DNA of 14,516 nucleotides from JBGQDM01 sp041495845 (GCA_041495845.1 JBGQDM010000085.1:1-14516); one strand, 5' to 3'; positions 1-6,911 are shown, counted from the first letter of the stretch. Translations and numbers: made by a program. The notes: generated from the sequence alone by a model not told the origin.

Positions 1-20
1 GCCGAGCCTGGCACGACATC

Positions 21-51
21 AGCCGCCCGATGTCTGGGTGGCTTTTCTCTT
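21..51 (+). terminator. Intrinsic terminator of a gene lying left of the window
   Basis: An 8-bp stem (AGCCGCCC at 21-28 with GGGTGGCT at 36-43, one G-T wobble, 7-nt loop) runs straight into TTTTCTCTT. The T-rich tail is on the right, so it ends a transcript coming from the left on the + strand. No stop codon for such a gene is visible in the first 20 bases, so that gene probably ends outside the window. Confidence 0.55.
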
Positions 52-101
52 GCATCACGCCGAGGTTGGGAGCGCGACAACTGTCGAAACCAGGCGTTTT
101 C

Positions 102-141
102 AAAAACTACCTCGAACGGCCATTATGAGACGGCCTCGAGG
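102..141 (-). terminator. Intrinsic terminator downstream of the DinB-family gene
   Basis: Read on the minus strand, TCGAGG-type outer arms (136-141 with 110-115, 6 bp), a 2-nt bulge and a GGCC/GGCC inner stem (132-135 with 118-121) enclose a 10-nt loop. The hairpin is followed within three bases by TTTTT (106-102). It starts 25 nt past the DinB stop codon, the expected position for ending that transcript. Confidence 0.65.
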
Positions 142-165
142 CATTTGCTCTCCTAACCGTTGCCC

Positions 166-690
166 TCACCGCTGCTTCCGCTCCCGCAACCCCACGCGAA
201 TCGCCTCGACCTGGAGGATGTGATTGGCATCGTGGCCGGCAAACATGCGGGTGATGTGGGCCACCGTTTCCTTCCCGCGCTCGGAGTGCATGCCGAAGTG
301 GTCCCATTTCTCTTTGGGTAGCGCCTTCAACATGAGGAGATTATTTTCACGTAAGCAGGCGAACGTCTTCAGCGCGTGCCTGGCATCCGCTTTCTGATAA
401 TTGAAAACAGAAGCCCAGATGTCCTGGTCGAATCCCTGAATGTTGGTGCCGTTGGCGCCGAGAATGAAACGTAGGCGCCAACTGGCCACGATCTCTGTGT
501 CCGCCAGATGGGCAAGAATTTCGTTGATGCTCCACTTCCCCGGCGCCGGCCGCCAAGTAAGTTGCTTGCGGTTGAGGCCACGCACCAGCTTGCTGAGTTT
601 GCCGGCAGTGGCGCGCTGCACGCGAAGGGCGTCCTGCCCTTCCACGTAACCGAGAATGCGCTGGATATATTGCGGTGCGGTTTCCTGCAT
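166..690 (-). CDS. DinB-family (DinB_2-like) four-helix metal-binding protein
   Basis: This 174-aa cytoplasmic protein has the DinB/YfiT fold pattern. A His sits in the HLADTE helix (His61), and a second pair in the HDxxHxxQ motif (His153, His157); together they form the usual three-His metal site. Members of the family are often thiol-dependent transferases for bacillithiol, mycothiol or glutathione, or damage-inducible proteins of unknown role; nothing here fixes the substrate. I chose the ATG at 690 because GGAGGAG (693-699) lies just upstream. The frame stays open to 756, but that extension runs through an inverted repeat and has no family similarity. It follows the phosphatase-like gene by 90 bp on the same strand, with a hairpin between them, so it may be the second gene of a two-gene unit. 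Length is normal for the family. Confidence 0.85.
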   Translation of the reverse strand: MQETAPQYIQRILGYVEGQDALRVQRATAGKLSKLVRGLNRKQLTWRPAPGKWSINEILAHLADTEIVASWRLRFILGANGTNIQGFDQDIWASVFNYQKADARHALKTFACLRENNLLMLKALPKEKWDHFGMHSERGKETVAHITRMFAGHDANHILQVEAIRVGLRERKQR

Positions 691-711
691 GACTCCTCCA
701 AGAATTACAAG

Positions 712-742
712 GGGCTCCAGTCCGCTACTCCGGCTGGAGCCC
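712..742 (-). other. Stem-loop between the phosphatase-like gene and the DinB gene
   Basis: GGGCTCCAG (712-720) and CTGGAGCCC (734-742) are perfect 9-bp inverted arms with a 13-nt spacer. The minus-strand tail is CTTGTAATTCTT, only loosely T-rich, so it is a weak terminator at best. It ends 12 nt before the DinB Shine-Dalgarno. It could be a partial terminator, an RNA-stability element or a protein site. Confidence 0.5.
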
Positions 743-780
743 GGAAATTGGCTCACGTCGCGTCCCGAGACACGCGCCCG

Positions 781-2010
781 CTATTTCTGCGCGACCTTGT
801 TGCCGTCGGCATTCGCGAACAGCTCGGTAATCACGCGCCCGCGCATCTGTTTCGGCTGCTCGATCCCGTAGATGTGCAGGATGGTTGGCGCAACATCCCA
901 CACGCTGACTTCAAAGCCCATCAGCCGCAAACCCTTCTTGATGCCGGGTCCCATAGCCACGATCGAGCCGGGCACATCGTCGCCGTCGGCAAAGTCATGC
1001 TTCGCGATCACCGGCGTGGTCTTCTCGTGATCCATGTGCGCGTGCGGATCGCTATTTTCAAACTCGCGCAGCGGCTTGATGCCATGGTCCGAAATAATGA
1101 ACAGGTAGGTGTTGTCGTCAATGTGCTTCAGGATCGAGCCCAGCACTTTGTCGAAAGCGATGTACTGGCTGGGAAACGCATCCGGGCGGACATATTGCAG
1201 CTTGGCATCGTAGCCCACGTTGTGCGGCGCGATGGGATAGAGCCAGTGACCGGTGCGGTCCTCGCAAGACTGCCCCATGAACGTGAAATCTTTGGGATGG
1301 TTGGTCAGCAGATAGTCGAACAGCTTGGTCTGCTGCTCGCGGATGGTCTGCACCTTGCCCAACCACTGGTTAATGACTTCCTTCTCGTGCCCGCGCAGAT
1401 CTTCGGCGGCAGGCATGCGCTCGCAATCAATGTAGAAATCGCCCACATTCTGCAGCAGTTCGGCTTTCATGCTGGCGGGATAGACCGCTTCGCCGCCCAT
1501 GACTTCGGAGAGCTTGGGAGCGCAAAGAACGCCGTCTTCGCAATTCTTACCGCGCGTCAACATGCCACTGATCTGGTAGCCGTTCACCGGCATCACAGGA
1601 AACGTCGCGGGCACATTGGCCATGCCCACGGTGACGCCGCTCTTCGACAGAATGGACCAGATCGGCTCCTCTTTGAGCATGTTGGTGTTGGCGGTAATGC
1701 CGCCCACCAGAAAACCGGTGACGCCGTGCTCATCCGGATTGGTGCTGGTGAAGATGGTGCTATAAACGCGCGGACAATTGGGCGCGGAGGTGGTGCGCAG
1801 CTTGCCGTGGGCGCCGTTCTCAATCACTTTGGCTAGATTGGGCAGTTCGCCGCGCAGCAACAGCGGCCGAAGAATGTCCCACTCCATCCCATTGACGCCG
1901 AGTACAAACACTTTGGGCCGGGCCTTGGAGACTTCCTGGGCGTGCAGGCGGAACGCGCCACCCAGGACAAAAACGGAGAGAGCAAAAACTAGAAGTTTCC
2001 GGAACGACAT
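781..2010 (-). CDS. Secreted alkaline-phosphatase-superfamily protein (type I phosphodiesterase/nucleotide pyrophosphatase-like)
   Basis: A 409-aa protein with an N-terminal signal peptide (RKLL, then a hydrophobic core to about residue 20, likely cut after LHA at 22-24), so it acts outside the cytoplasm. The AP-superfamily layout is clear: a first strand GVNGMEWD (38-45), a nucleophile segment PNCP with a following PDEHG (77-96), a DRTGH pair (Asp251, His255) and SDHG (Asp308, His309). Family members hydrolyse phosphodiester or phosphomonoester bonds using two metals and a Thr or Ser nucleophile. Two key positions look changed: Asn40 replaces the usual metal-binding Asp, and Cys79 falls where the Thr/Ser nucleophile is expected. 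The sulfatase maturation motif CxPxR is not present. Activity is therefore uncertain. Start at ATG 2010 with AAGGAAGG (2021-2028) upstream and a TATAAT box at 2041-2046. Length is normal. Substrate unknown. Confidence 0.85.
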   Translation of the reverse strand: MSFRKLLVFALSVFVLGGAFRLHAQEVSKARPKVFVLGVNGMEWDILRPLLLRGELPNLAKVIENGAHGKLRTTSAPNCPRVYSTIFTSTNPDEHGVTGFLVGGITANTNMLKEEPIWSILSKSGVTVGMANVPATFPVMPVNGYQISGMLTRGKNCEDGVLCAPKLSEVMGGEAVYPASMKAELLQNVGDFYIDCERMPAAEDLRGHEKEVINQWLGKVQTIREQQTKLFDYLLTNHPKDFTFMGQSCEDRTGHWLYPIAPHNVGYDAKLQYVRPDAFPSQYIAFDKVLGSILKHIDDNTYLFIISDHGIKPLREFENSDPHAHMDHEKTTPVIAKHDFADGDDVPGSIVAMGPGIKKGLRLMGFEVSVWDVAPTILHIYGIEQPKQMRGRVITELFANADGNKVAQK

Positions 2011-2040
2011 AGCAGGGGTCCCTTCCTTGAGGATTTTGCC

Positions 2041-2046
2041 ATTATA
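2041..2046 (-). promoter_or_regulatory. -10 box of the phosphatase-like gene
   Basis: A perfect TATAAT on the minus strand, 30 nt before the ATG at 2010, predicts a short leader of about 25 nt that holds the AAGGAAGG ribosome site. No good -35 is seen at 16-18 nt; the spacer is an unusual run of G on this strand. The same bases read TATAGT (2043-2048) on the + strand, giving a nearly symmetric box. Confidence 0.55.
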
Positions 2047-2089
2047 GTCCCCGCCGCCACCCCCCGGCTGGTGACGGAAGCGTCTTTCT

Positions 2090-2113
2090 CGCCATCCTGA
2101 TGGCGCATTTTTT
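2090..2113 (+). terminator. Terminator-shaped hairpin with no upstream + strand gene
   Basis: CGCCAT (2090-2095), a CCTG loop and ATGGCG (2100-2105) form a perfect 6-bp hairpin. Two bases later comes TTTTTT (2108-2113), the form of an intrinsic terminator on the + strand. The region lies between divergent genes, and the only thing it could terminate is a short transcript starting after about 2011, or antisense read-through from the phosphatase gene. Confidence 0.5.
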
Positions 2114-2157
2114 CACATTCAATTGACACTCTCGTCACTTTCGATTTCAGCCGACGG

Positions 2158-2175
2158 TGGTATGCTCGGCCCATT
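2158..2175 (+). promoter_or_regulatory. Putative extended -10 promoter giving a leaderless acyltransferase mRNA
   Basis: TGGTATGCT (2158-2166) is an extended -10 element whose hexamer ends exactly 9 nt before the ATG at 2176. No Shine-Dalgarno lies at a usable distance. The -35 is poor (TTTCGA at 2139-2144, 16-nt spacer). The layout suggests transcription starts at or within about three bases of the start codon. Confidence 0.4.
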
Positions 2176-3996
2176 ATGGAAAAGCTTGCGGACGCTCCTT
2201 CACGACGGCGCAAGCCCACGCAAGCTGTGGCGGCGTTTCTGCAGGATCGCGTCGTCGAGCATCTTACCCACCACCGCGGTCTGCTCTCGCTTTACGACGA
2301 AGTGCAAACCCAGGATGGGCCGAATTTTGTCGAACGGTTGCTGCGTACGGTAGCAGTGGACGTGGCGGTGAGTGACGCTGACCTGACCAAGATTCCGGTC
2401 GAAGGACCGGTGCTGGCGGTTTCCAATCATCCTTTCGGATTGCTCGACGGCGCCATGCTCGCCGCCGTGCTGCTGCGGGCGCGGCCGGACATGCGACTGC
2501 TGGCCAACCATTTGCTCGCGGGCATCCGGGAAATGCGCGAATTCACCATCTACGTGGATGCCATCGAAGAGGCATCGCAGAGCAATGCCCGCAGTTTGAA
2601 GCAGGCCCTGCGTTGGTTACACCTGGGCGGCGTGCTGGGGACATTTCCCGCGGGTGAAGTTTCGCATTGGGACTTTCGCGAGCGCCGTGTGGCCGACCCG
2701 GCCTGGAGTCGCAGCGTGGGCTGGTTGGCGCGGCACAGCGGTGCCACCGTTGTGCCCATCTTTTTCAACGGCCAAAACAGCCTGCCGTTCCAGGCTTTGG
2801 GGTTGATTCACTCTTCACTGCGCACCATGCGCTTGCCGCGCGAGTTGATGAACAAGCGCGGGCGCAGCGTGGAAGTCCGCATTGGCACACCGCTGACCCC
2901 GGCCATGCTGGAAGGACTGGGCGACGACGAACAGGTCACCGAGTATCTTCGCTGGCGGACCTACTTACTGGCCGAGCGCGGCGGACGGGAACGCGTCTTT
3001 CTGCCGGGATTGCCGCGGGCTCACGCCCGTAAGGAGCAGCCCATTGCTGCCGCCGTGCCGACGACCACGCTAGCGGAGGAGTTGCGTGCGCTTCCCGGCG
3101 AACAATGCCTGGCCCGGCACCAGCAATTCTCGGTGTATCTGGGACGGGCCGAGCAGATGCCCAATCTGCTGCAGGAGATTGGGCGGTTGCGGGAAACCAC
3201 CTTCCGCCTCGTGGGGGAAGGAACCGGCCGCAGCGTCGATCTGGATCGGTTCGACGCGCGCTACCTGCATCTCTTCGTCTGGGACGAAGACGAACGGAAA
3301 ATCGTCGGCGCGTATCGGCTGGGACACATTCCCACACTGCTCGCCCAATCGGGAGTCCGCGGGCTCTATACCAGCACGCTGTTTCATTATTCGCCGCGAT
3401 TGTTCCAGCAGATTGAGCCAGCGTGGGAACTGGGCCGCTCGTTTGTGCGTCCGGAATATCAGAAGCAGTACGCGCCGCTGATGCTGTTGTGGAAAGGCAT
3501 CGCCACCCACGCGGCGGCGAATCCGGCCACGCCCTTGCTGGTGGGAGCGGTCAGCATTAGCAGCCATTACAGTCGGCGTTCGCGGGAACTCCTGGTGCGG
3601 TTTCTGGAGTGCGGCCGCGGCTCCGATGTAGCCGCCGGCTTGATCCGGCCCCGGCGGCCATTCGCTCAGCACGGGCGCAAGCGCGCGGACTCGCGTTTTG
3701 TAACTACTTACCTGCGCGATATTGACGACGTGTCCGGCATCGTCGAAGACTTGGAAGAGGATGGCAAGAGCGTGCCCATCCTGTTAAAGCATTACGTCCG
3801 GCTGGGCGGACGCTTTCTCGGCTTCAATCTGGATCCGGATTTCGGCAACGCCCTCGACGGCTTGGTGTTGGTGGACCTGCGCCAGACGGAACCCGCCGTG
3901 CTCACCCGCTACATGGGCCGGGAAGCGTATGCCGCGTTTTGCCGCTACCACGGACTCAAGGTGAGGAGTGCAGCAGGCAAGAAAGACGAGTCGTAG
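2176..3996 (+). CDS. Bifunctional acyltransferase: PlsC-like lysolipid acyltransferase fused to GNAT-like N-acyltransferase (OlsF type, ornithine-lipid synthesis)
   Basis: The 606-aa product has two halves. Residues about 70-270 are a PlsC-like O-acyltransferase: NHPFGLLDG (84-92) carries the catalytic His85 and Asp91, followed by FPAGEVS (157-163) and VVPIFFNG (192-199). Residues about 315-595 resemble the hemolysin/OlsB GNAT-like family: RLRETTFR (337-344), IVGAYRLG (376-383) and ELGRSFVRPEYQ (418-429). In OlsF of Serratia and Flavobacterium the C-terminal half adds a 3-hydroxyacyl chain to ornithine and the N-terminal half adds the second chain; this order matches. The role is therefore synthesis of ornithine or a related amino-acid lipid at the inner face of the membrane; the amino acid used cannot be read from sequence. 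The His-Asp spacing is HX5D rather than the classic HX4D of PlsC. No signal peptide or clear TM. ATG 2176 lacks a Shine-Dalgarno. Its stop is 16 nt from the stop of the converging hydrolase gene. Confidence 0.82.
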   Translation: MEKLADAPSRRRKPTQAVAAFLQDRVVEHLTHHRGLLSLYDEVQTQDGPNFVERLLRTVAVDVAVSDADLTKIPVEGPVLAVSNHPFGLLDGAMLAAVLLRARPDMRLLANHLLAGIREMREFTIYVDAIEEASQSNARSLKQALRWLHLGGVLGTFPAGEVSHWDFRERRVADPAWSRSVGWLARHSGATVVPIFFNGQNSLPFQALGLIHSSLRTMRLPRELMNKRGRSVEVRIGTPLTPAMLEGLGDDEQVTEYLRWRTYLLAERGGRERVFLPGLPRAHARKEQPIAAAVPTTTLAEELRALPGEQCLARHQQFSVYLGRAEQMPNLLQEIGRLRETTFRLVGEGTGRSVDLDRFDARYLHLFVWDEDERKIVGAYRLGHIPTLLAQSGVRGLYTSTLFHYSPRLFQQIEPAWELGRSFVRPEYQKQYAPLMLLWKGIATHAAANPATPLLVGAVSISSHYSRRSRELLVRFLECGRGSDVAAGLIRPRRPFAQHGRKRADSRFVTTYLRDIDDVSGIVEDLEEDGKSVPILLKHYVRLGGRFLGFNLDPDFGNALDGLVLVDLRQTEPAVLTRYMGREAYAAFCRYHGLKVRSAAGKKDES

Positions 3997-4012
3997 TCCA
4001 GCCGCTGGCAGG

Positions 4013-5167
4013 CTACCGCCGTCGCAGGCCGCCGAAGAACGCCCGAAGGTCTGCCGCCAGCAGCTGGGGTTCCTCTGCCGCCGCGAAGTGGCCGCCGCTC
4101 GGCATTTCCGTCCAACGCGCAATGTCATATCCGCGCTCAATCCATGCCCGCGGCGGAAATGGCTCTTCCTTTGGGAAGTGCGCAATGGCACACGGTACCC
4201 GTACGCGTTGGCCCTTCTTGAAATGTGCCGGCTCTTTGCCGACCTCGTAATACAGCCGGCACGATGATGTGAACGTCTCCGTCATCCAGTACAGGGTGAC
4301 GTTAGCCAGCAGTTCGTCCTTGGTGAAGCGACGCTCGATGTCGCCCTCGCAGTCCGCCCAATCACGAAATTTTTCAACGATCCACGCCGCCAGGCCTGCG
4401 GGTGAATCATTTAGTGCATATCCGACGGTCTGCGGTTCTGTGGCCTGAATGTGGCCATAGGCACCCAACACCTGGTCCCAACTTTCGGCGGAAGTAAGAA
4501 ACTCCTGCTCCACCGGCGAGATTTCCGTCCCAGGTTCCAGCCACGGTTGGTAGGAGCCCGGAATGTAGTTGAGGTGAATGCCCAGAAGCCGTTCGGCGTG
4601 ATCGAGCGCAAGGAAGGTAGTCACGCCCGAACCGAAATCCCCACCTTGCGCAGCAAAACGCTCGTAGCCCAACGCCTGCATCAACTCGGCCCAGATGCTG
4701 GCCATGCGACGGGTGTTCATTCCGGGGCGCGGCGGGCGATCGGAGAAGCCAAAACCTGGCAGAGAAGGCACGATCACATCAAAGCTCACCGACGGATCGC
4801 CGCCATGCGCCGCTGGATCCGTCAGCAACGGAATGATCTTCATCATCTCGAGGAATGATCCTGGCCAGCCGTGCGTGAGAACGATCGGAATCGGCGACGG
4901 CCCACGACCGCGCTCGTGGATAAAGTGGATCCAGCCATCGCTGCTGGCGTAGCGGAAGTGGGGGAATCTCGCGATGCGGTCGAGTTCGCGGCGCCAATCA
5001 AAATTCTCGCGCCAATAGCGGCAGAGATCGCGCATGAATGTCAGATCGGCGCCATAGAGCCAACTTCCGCCGGCGACTTCATCGGGCCAGCGAGTGCGGT
5101 CCAGACGAGAATGCAGGTCATCCACTTTGGCTCGAGAAAATGGGAGCTCAAACGATTCGATTTTCAT
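4013..5167 (-). CDS. Epoxide hydrolase, microsomal (EPHX1-like) alpha/beta-hydrolase family
   Basis: A 384-aa protein of full family length. The N-terminal EHN region (about 1-90) contains RLDRTRWPDE; the hydrolase core follows. HGWPGS (99-104) supplies the oxyanion hole, GGDFGS (175-180) the nucleophile Asp177, FPKE (331-334) the acid Glu334 and GGHFAA (358-363) the base His360. Lid tyrosines appear as RLYYE (304-308). The ALNDSPAGLAAW stretch (251-262) is also typical. The enzyme opens epoxides to diols through an Asp-ester intermediate, most likely in the cytoplasm, since there is no signal peptide or membrane anchor. Substrate unknown: lipid, terpenoid or aromatic epoxides are all possible. 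I start at ATG 5167; GTG 5170 directly before it is equally possible and adds one residue. The Shine-Dalgarno is weak (GGAA). It is divergent from the amidohydrolase gene and converges with the acyltransferase gene. Confidence 0.9.
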   Translation of the reverse strand: MKIESFELPFSRAKVDDLHSRLDRTRWPDEVAGGSWLYGADLTFMRDLCRYWRENFDWRRELDRIARFPHFRYASSDGWIHFIHERGRGPSPIPIVLTHGWPGSFLEMMKIIPLLTDPAAHGGDPSVSFDVIVPSLPGFGFSDRPPRPGMNTRRMASIWAELMQALGYERFAAQGGDFGSGVTTFLALDHAERLLGIHLNYIPGSYQPWLEPGTEISPVEQEFLTSAESWDQVLGAYGHIQATEPQTVGYALNDSPAGLAAWIVEKFRDWADCEGDIERRFTKDELLANVTLYWMTETFTSSCRLYYEVGKEPAHFKKGQRVRVPCAIAHFPKEEPFPPRAWIERGYDIARWTEMPSGGHFAAAEEPQLLAADLRAFFGGLRRR

Positions 5168-5209
5168 CACCGGTTCCAGGTGTTGCCGCTACTCATGATT
5201 CGCTGTAGG

Positions 5210-5238
5210 AGTTTACGGATTCAAAGTTTCCGGAGCAA
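5210..5238 (-). promoter_or_regulatory. Candidate promoter of the epoxide hydrolase gene
   Basis: TTGCTC (5238-5233), a 17-nt spacer and TAAACT (5215-5210) on the minus strand. The -35 matches consensus at 3 of 6 and the -10 at 4 of 6. It predicts a leader of about 36 nt before ATG 5167. Weak match, good spacing. Confidence 0.35.
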
Positions 5239-5291
5239 ACTACCTGACACCATCCGCAGTTCGCGCCAAAAATGTTCTGGGATGCAGCCGA

Positions 5292-5320
5292 TTGCCAGCA
5301 CCGGCCAACGTGCTTATAAT
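5292..5320 (+). promoter_or_regulatory. Strong sigma70-type promoter of the amidohydrolase gene, leaderless geometry
   Basis: TTGCCA (5292-5297), exactly 17 nt, then TATAAT (5315-5320): 5 of 6 and 6 of 6 consensus matches. The -10 ends 9 nt before ATG 5330, so transcription should begin at or within a few bases of the start codon. There is no Shine-Dalgarno in that gap. Best promoter in the window. Confidence 0.75.
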
Positions 5321-5329
5321 CCGCAGCCG

Positions 5330-6751
5330 ATGTCTGCTCATCCGCCTCGCCTCTCGCCGCCTTTTACCTGCATTGCGTTTCTACTGCTCCTAGTGCTGGC
5401 AGGAACAGCCGCCGGTGCGGAACCAGCACTCATCCTGAATCATGTCACGGTGATTGATGCCACCGGGCGTCCCGCGCAAGCCGACATGGCGATCGTCGTC
5501 GAGGGGTCGCGCATTGTCGCACTCGCACCGAGTTCGAGTTTTCATCCGCCGAAGGGTGCTCGCATGGTGGATGCCACCGGCAAATACGTCATCCCTGGGC
5601 TTTGGGATATGCACGTCCACATGATTTTTGGGGACTGGCTGGCGAAGGATGAAAAAATCATTCTGCCTCTGTTCGTGGCCAATGGTGTGACCGGCGTCCG
5701 CGACATGGGGGGCGACCTCGAAGATTTGAAAAGCTGGCGGGCGCAGATCGAAGCAGGCCGGCTGTTGGGCCCGCGCATGGTGCTCTCTGGACCTGTGCTG
5801 GACGGCCCTGTACCTCGCTTCCCCAGTTCTGTCGCAGTAAAGAACGCCGGGGATGCGGCGCGCGCCGTGGATGATCTCAAGAAATCTGGCGCCGACTTCA
5901 TCAAGTTTCAATCGCTCATCTCGCGGGATAGCTACTTCGCCGCGGTCGACGAGGCGAAGAAACTGGGGATACCCTTCGCGGGGCACGTCCCCGATGCGAT
6001 CCGCGCCAGTGAGGCGTCGAATGCAGTACAGCGCAGCATCGAGCATCTCACCGGCATTTTTGAAGGCTGTTCCGCCATGGAAGACGAATTAATGAAGGGG
6101 CCCAAGGGCCCGGGCAAGTTCGTGGCAACCTTCGATCCAACTCGCGCCCAGACTTTGATCGCGTTGCTGGCGAAGAACCAGACGTGGCAGGTTCCCACCT
6201 TGGTCTGGGAACACGGCGGGACGCTGATCGATACGCGAGACTTCACCAAAGATCCACTCACCAAGTACGCGCCGGTGGCCTGGAAAGATCGAACCTGGCC
6301 CATGTTTACCAAAGAGATCTTGCATGACCTGACCGATCCGCTCCCGGTCCGCGAGAAATTCATCCAGATGGAGATGGACATGGTGAAGCAGATGCACCGG
6401 GCGGGCGTCCCTTTTCTCGCTGGCACCGACACCGCCGCCGGCGTGCATGTGTTCCCCGGGTTCAGCCTGCACGACGAATTGGCCTACTTGGTGGAGGCCG
6501 GCTTCACACCGATGGAAGCCCTGCAAACGGCAACCCGCAATCCAGCAGAGTTTCTGGGAATGCTCTATGACCTCGGCACCGTCGAGAAGGGCAAGCTCGC
6601 CGACCTGGTGGTACTCGATGCAAACCCGCTCGATGACATTCACAACACCCGGAAGATCAGGGCAGTAGTCCTAGCAGGCAGGTATTTCTCCCGCGAGCAA
6701 CTGGACGCGATGCTCGACGGAGCTGCCCAGGCTGCCGCGGCGTCGAAATAG
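5330..6751 (+). CDS. Secreted amidohydrolase (imidazolonepropionase-like, COG1228-type metal-dependent hydrolase)
   Basis: The 473-aa product begins with a signal peptide (hydrophobic FLLLLVLAG core, likely cut after the Ala-rich stretch near residue 30), so it is exported. The amidohydrolase metal site is complete: HVH in LWDMHVHM (His95, His97), the bridging Lys192 in FIKF, His219 in AGHVPD, His239 in SIEHL and Asp367 in AGTDTAAG. Flanking beta-sandwich segments hold DATGKYVIPG and KLADLVVLDANP, as in Xaa-Pro dipeptidase/imidazolonepropionase-like enzymes. Members hydrolyse C-N bonds of cyclic imides, amides or dipeptides; the substrate here is unknown, and an exported enzyme is unlikely to be the histidine-pathway enzyme. 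The frame is open far upstream because it runs antisense to the epoxide hydrolase. ATG 5330 is chosen because it starts a good signal peptide and sits behind a near-perfect promoter; ATG 5282 would overlap the -35 region. Confidence 0.88.
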   Translation: MSAHPPRLSPPFTCIAFLLLLVLAGTAAGAEPALILNHVTVIDATGRPAQADMAIVVEGSRIVALAPSSSFHPPKGARMVDATGKYVIPGLWDMHVHMIFGDWLAKDEKIILPLFVANGVTGVRDMGGDLEDLKSWRAQIEAGRLLGPRMVLSGPVLDGPVPRFPSSVAVKNAGDAARAVDDLKKSGADFIKFQSLISRDSYFAAVDEAKKLGIPFAGHVPDAIRASEASNAVQRSIEHLTGIFEGCSAMEDELMKGPKGPGKFVATFDPTRAQTLIALLAKNQTWQVPTLVWEHGGTLIDTRDFTKDPLTKYAPVAWKDRTWPMFTKEILHDLTDPLPVREKFIQMEMDMVKQMHRAGVPFLAGTDTAAGVHVFPGFSLHDELAYLVEAGFTPMEALQTATRNPAEFLGMLYDLGTVEKGKLADLVVLDANPLDDIHNTRKIRAVVLAGRYFSREQLDAMLDGAAQAAAASK

Positions 6752-6911
6752 GTGGTTTGAACCACGCGATCCGCTCGCAGGACGCCAGCTGCGAGTTACT
6801 CGCCGGAGAACATCCACTGCAGCCAAACGTCCCTGACGATGCCGACGCCCCGGAAGGGAGGGCTCCCGGGACTGACCCTCAGATAAATCTAATTGCGAGG
6901 CAGGCGAGCTT
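6752..6911. other. Short convergent intergenic region with a stem-loop after the amidohydrolase stop
   Basis: GTGGTT (6752-6757) and AACCAC (6760-6765) form a perfect inverted repeat directly after the stop codon, without a T-run. A weaker GC-rich fold lies at 6849-6870 (CCCGG with CCGGG). Neither is a standard terminator. This space separates the + strand amidohydrolase from the minus-strand tRNA. I see no gene in it. Confidence 0.4.

Noticed and set aside
691..756. Longer DinB start at 756
   Set aside because: The extra 22 residues cover an inverted repeat and show no family similarity, while ATG 690 has an ideal GGAGGAG upstream.
508..1836. A 442-codon + strand open frame across the phosphatase-like gene
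   Set aside because: It is antisense to a gene with clear family motifs, has a low-complexity His/Arg/Ala-rich translation and no ribosome site. Long antisense frames are common at this GC content.
4871..5329. N-terminal extension of the amidohydrolase frame
   Set aside because: It runs antisense to the epoxide hydrolase and would bury the signal peptide; the promoter at 5292-5320 lies inside it.
6849..6870. GC-rich fold downstream of the tRNA as its terminator
   Set aside because: It lies about 40 nt past the tRNA end, the stem is short and no T-run follows in the tRNA direction.
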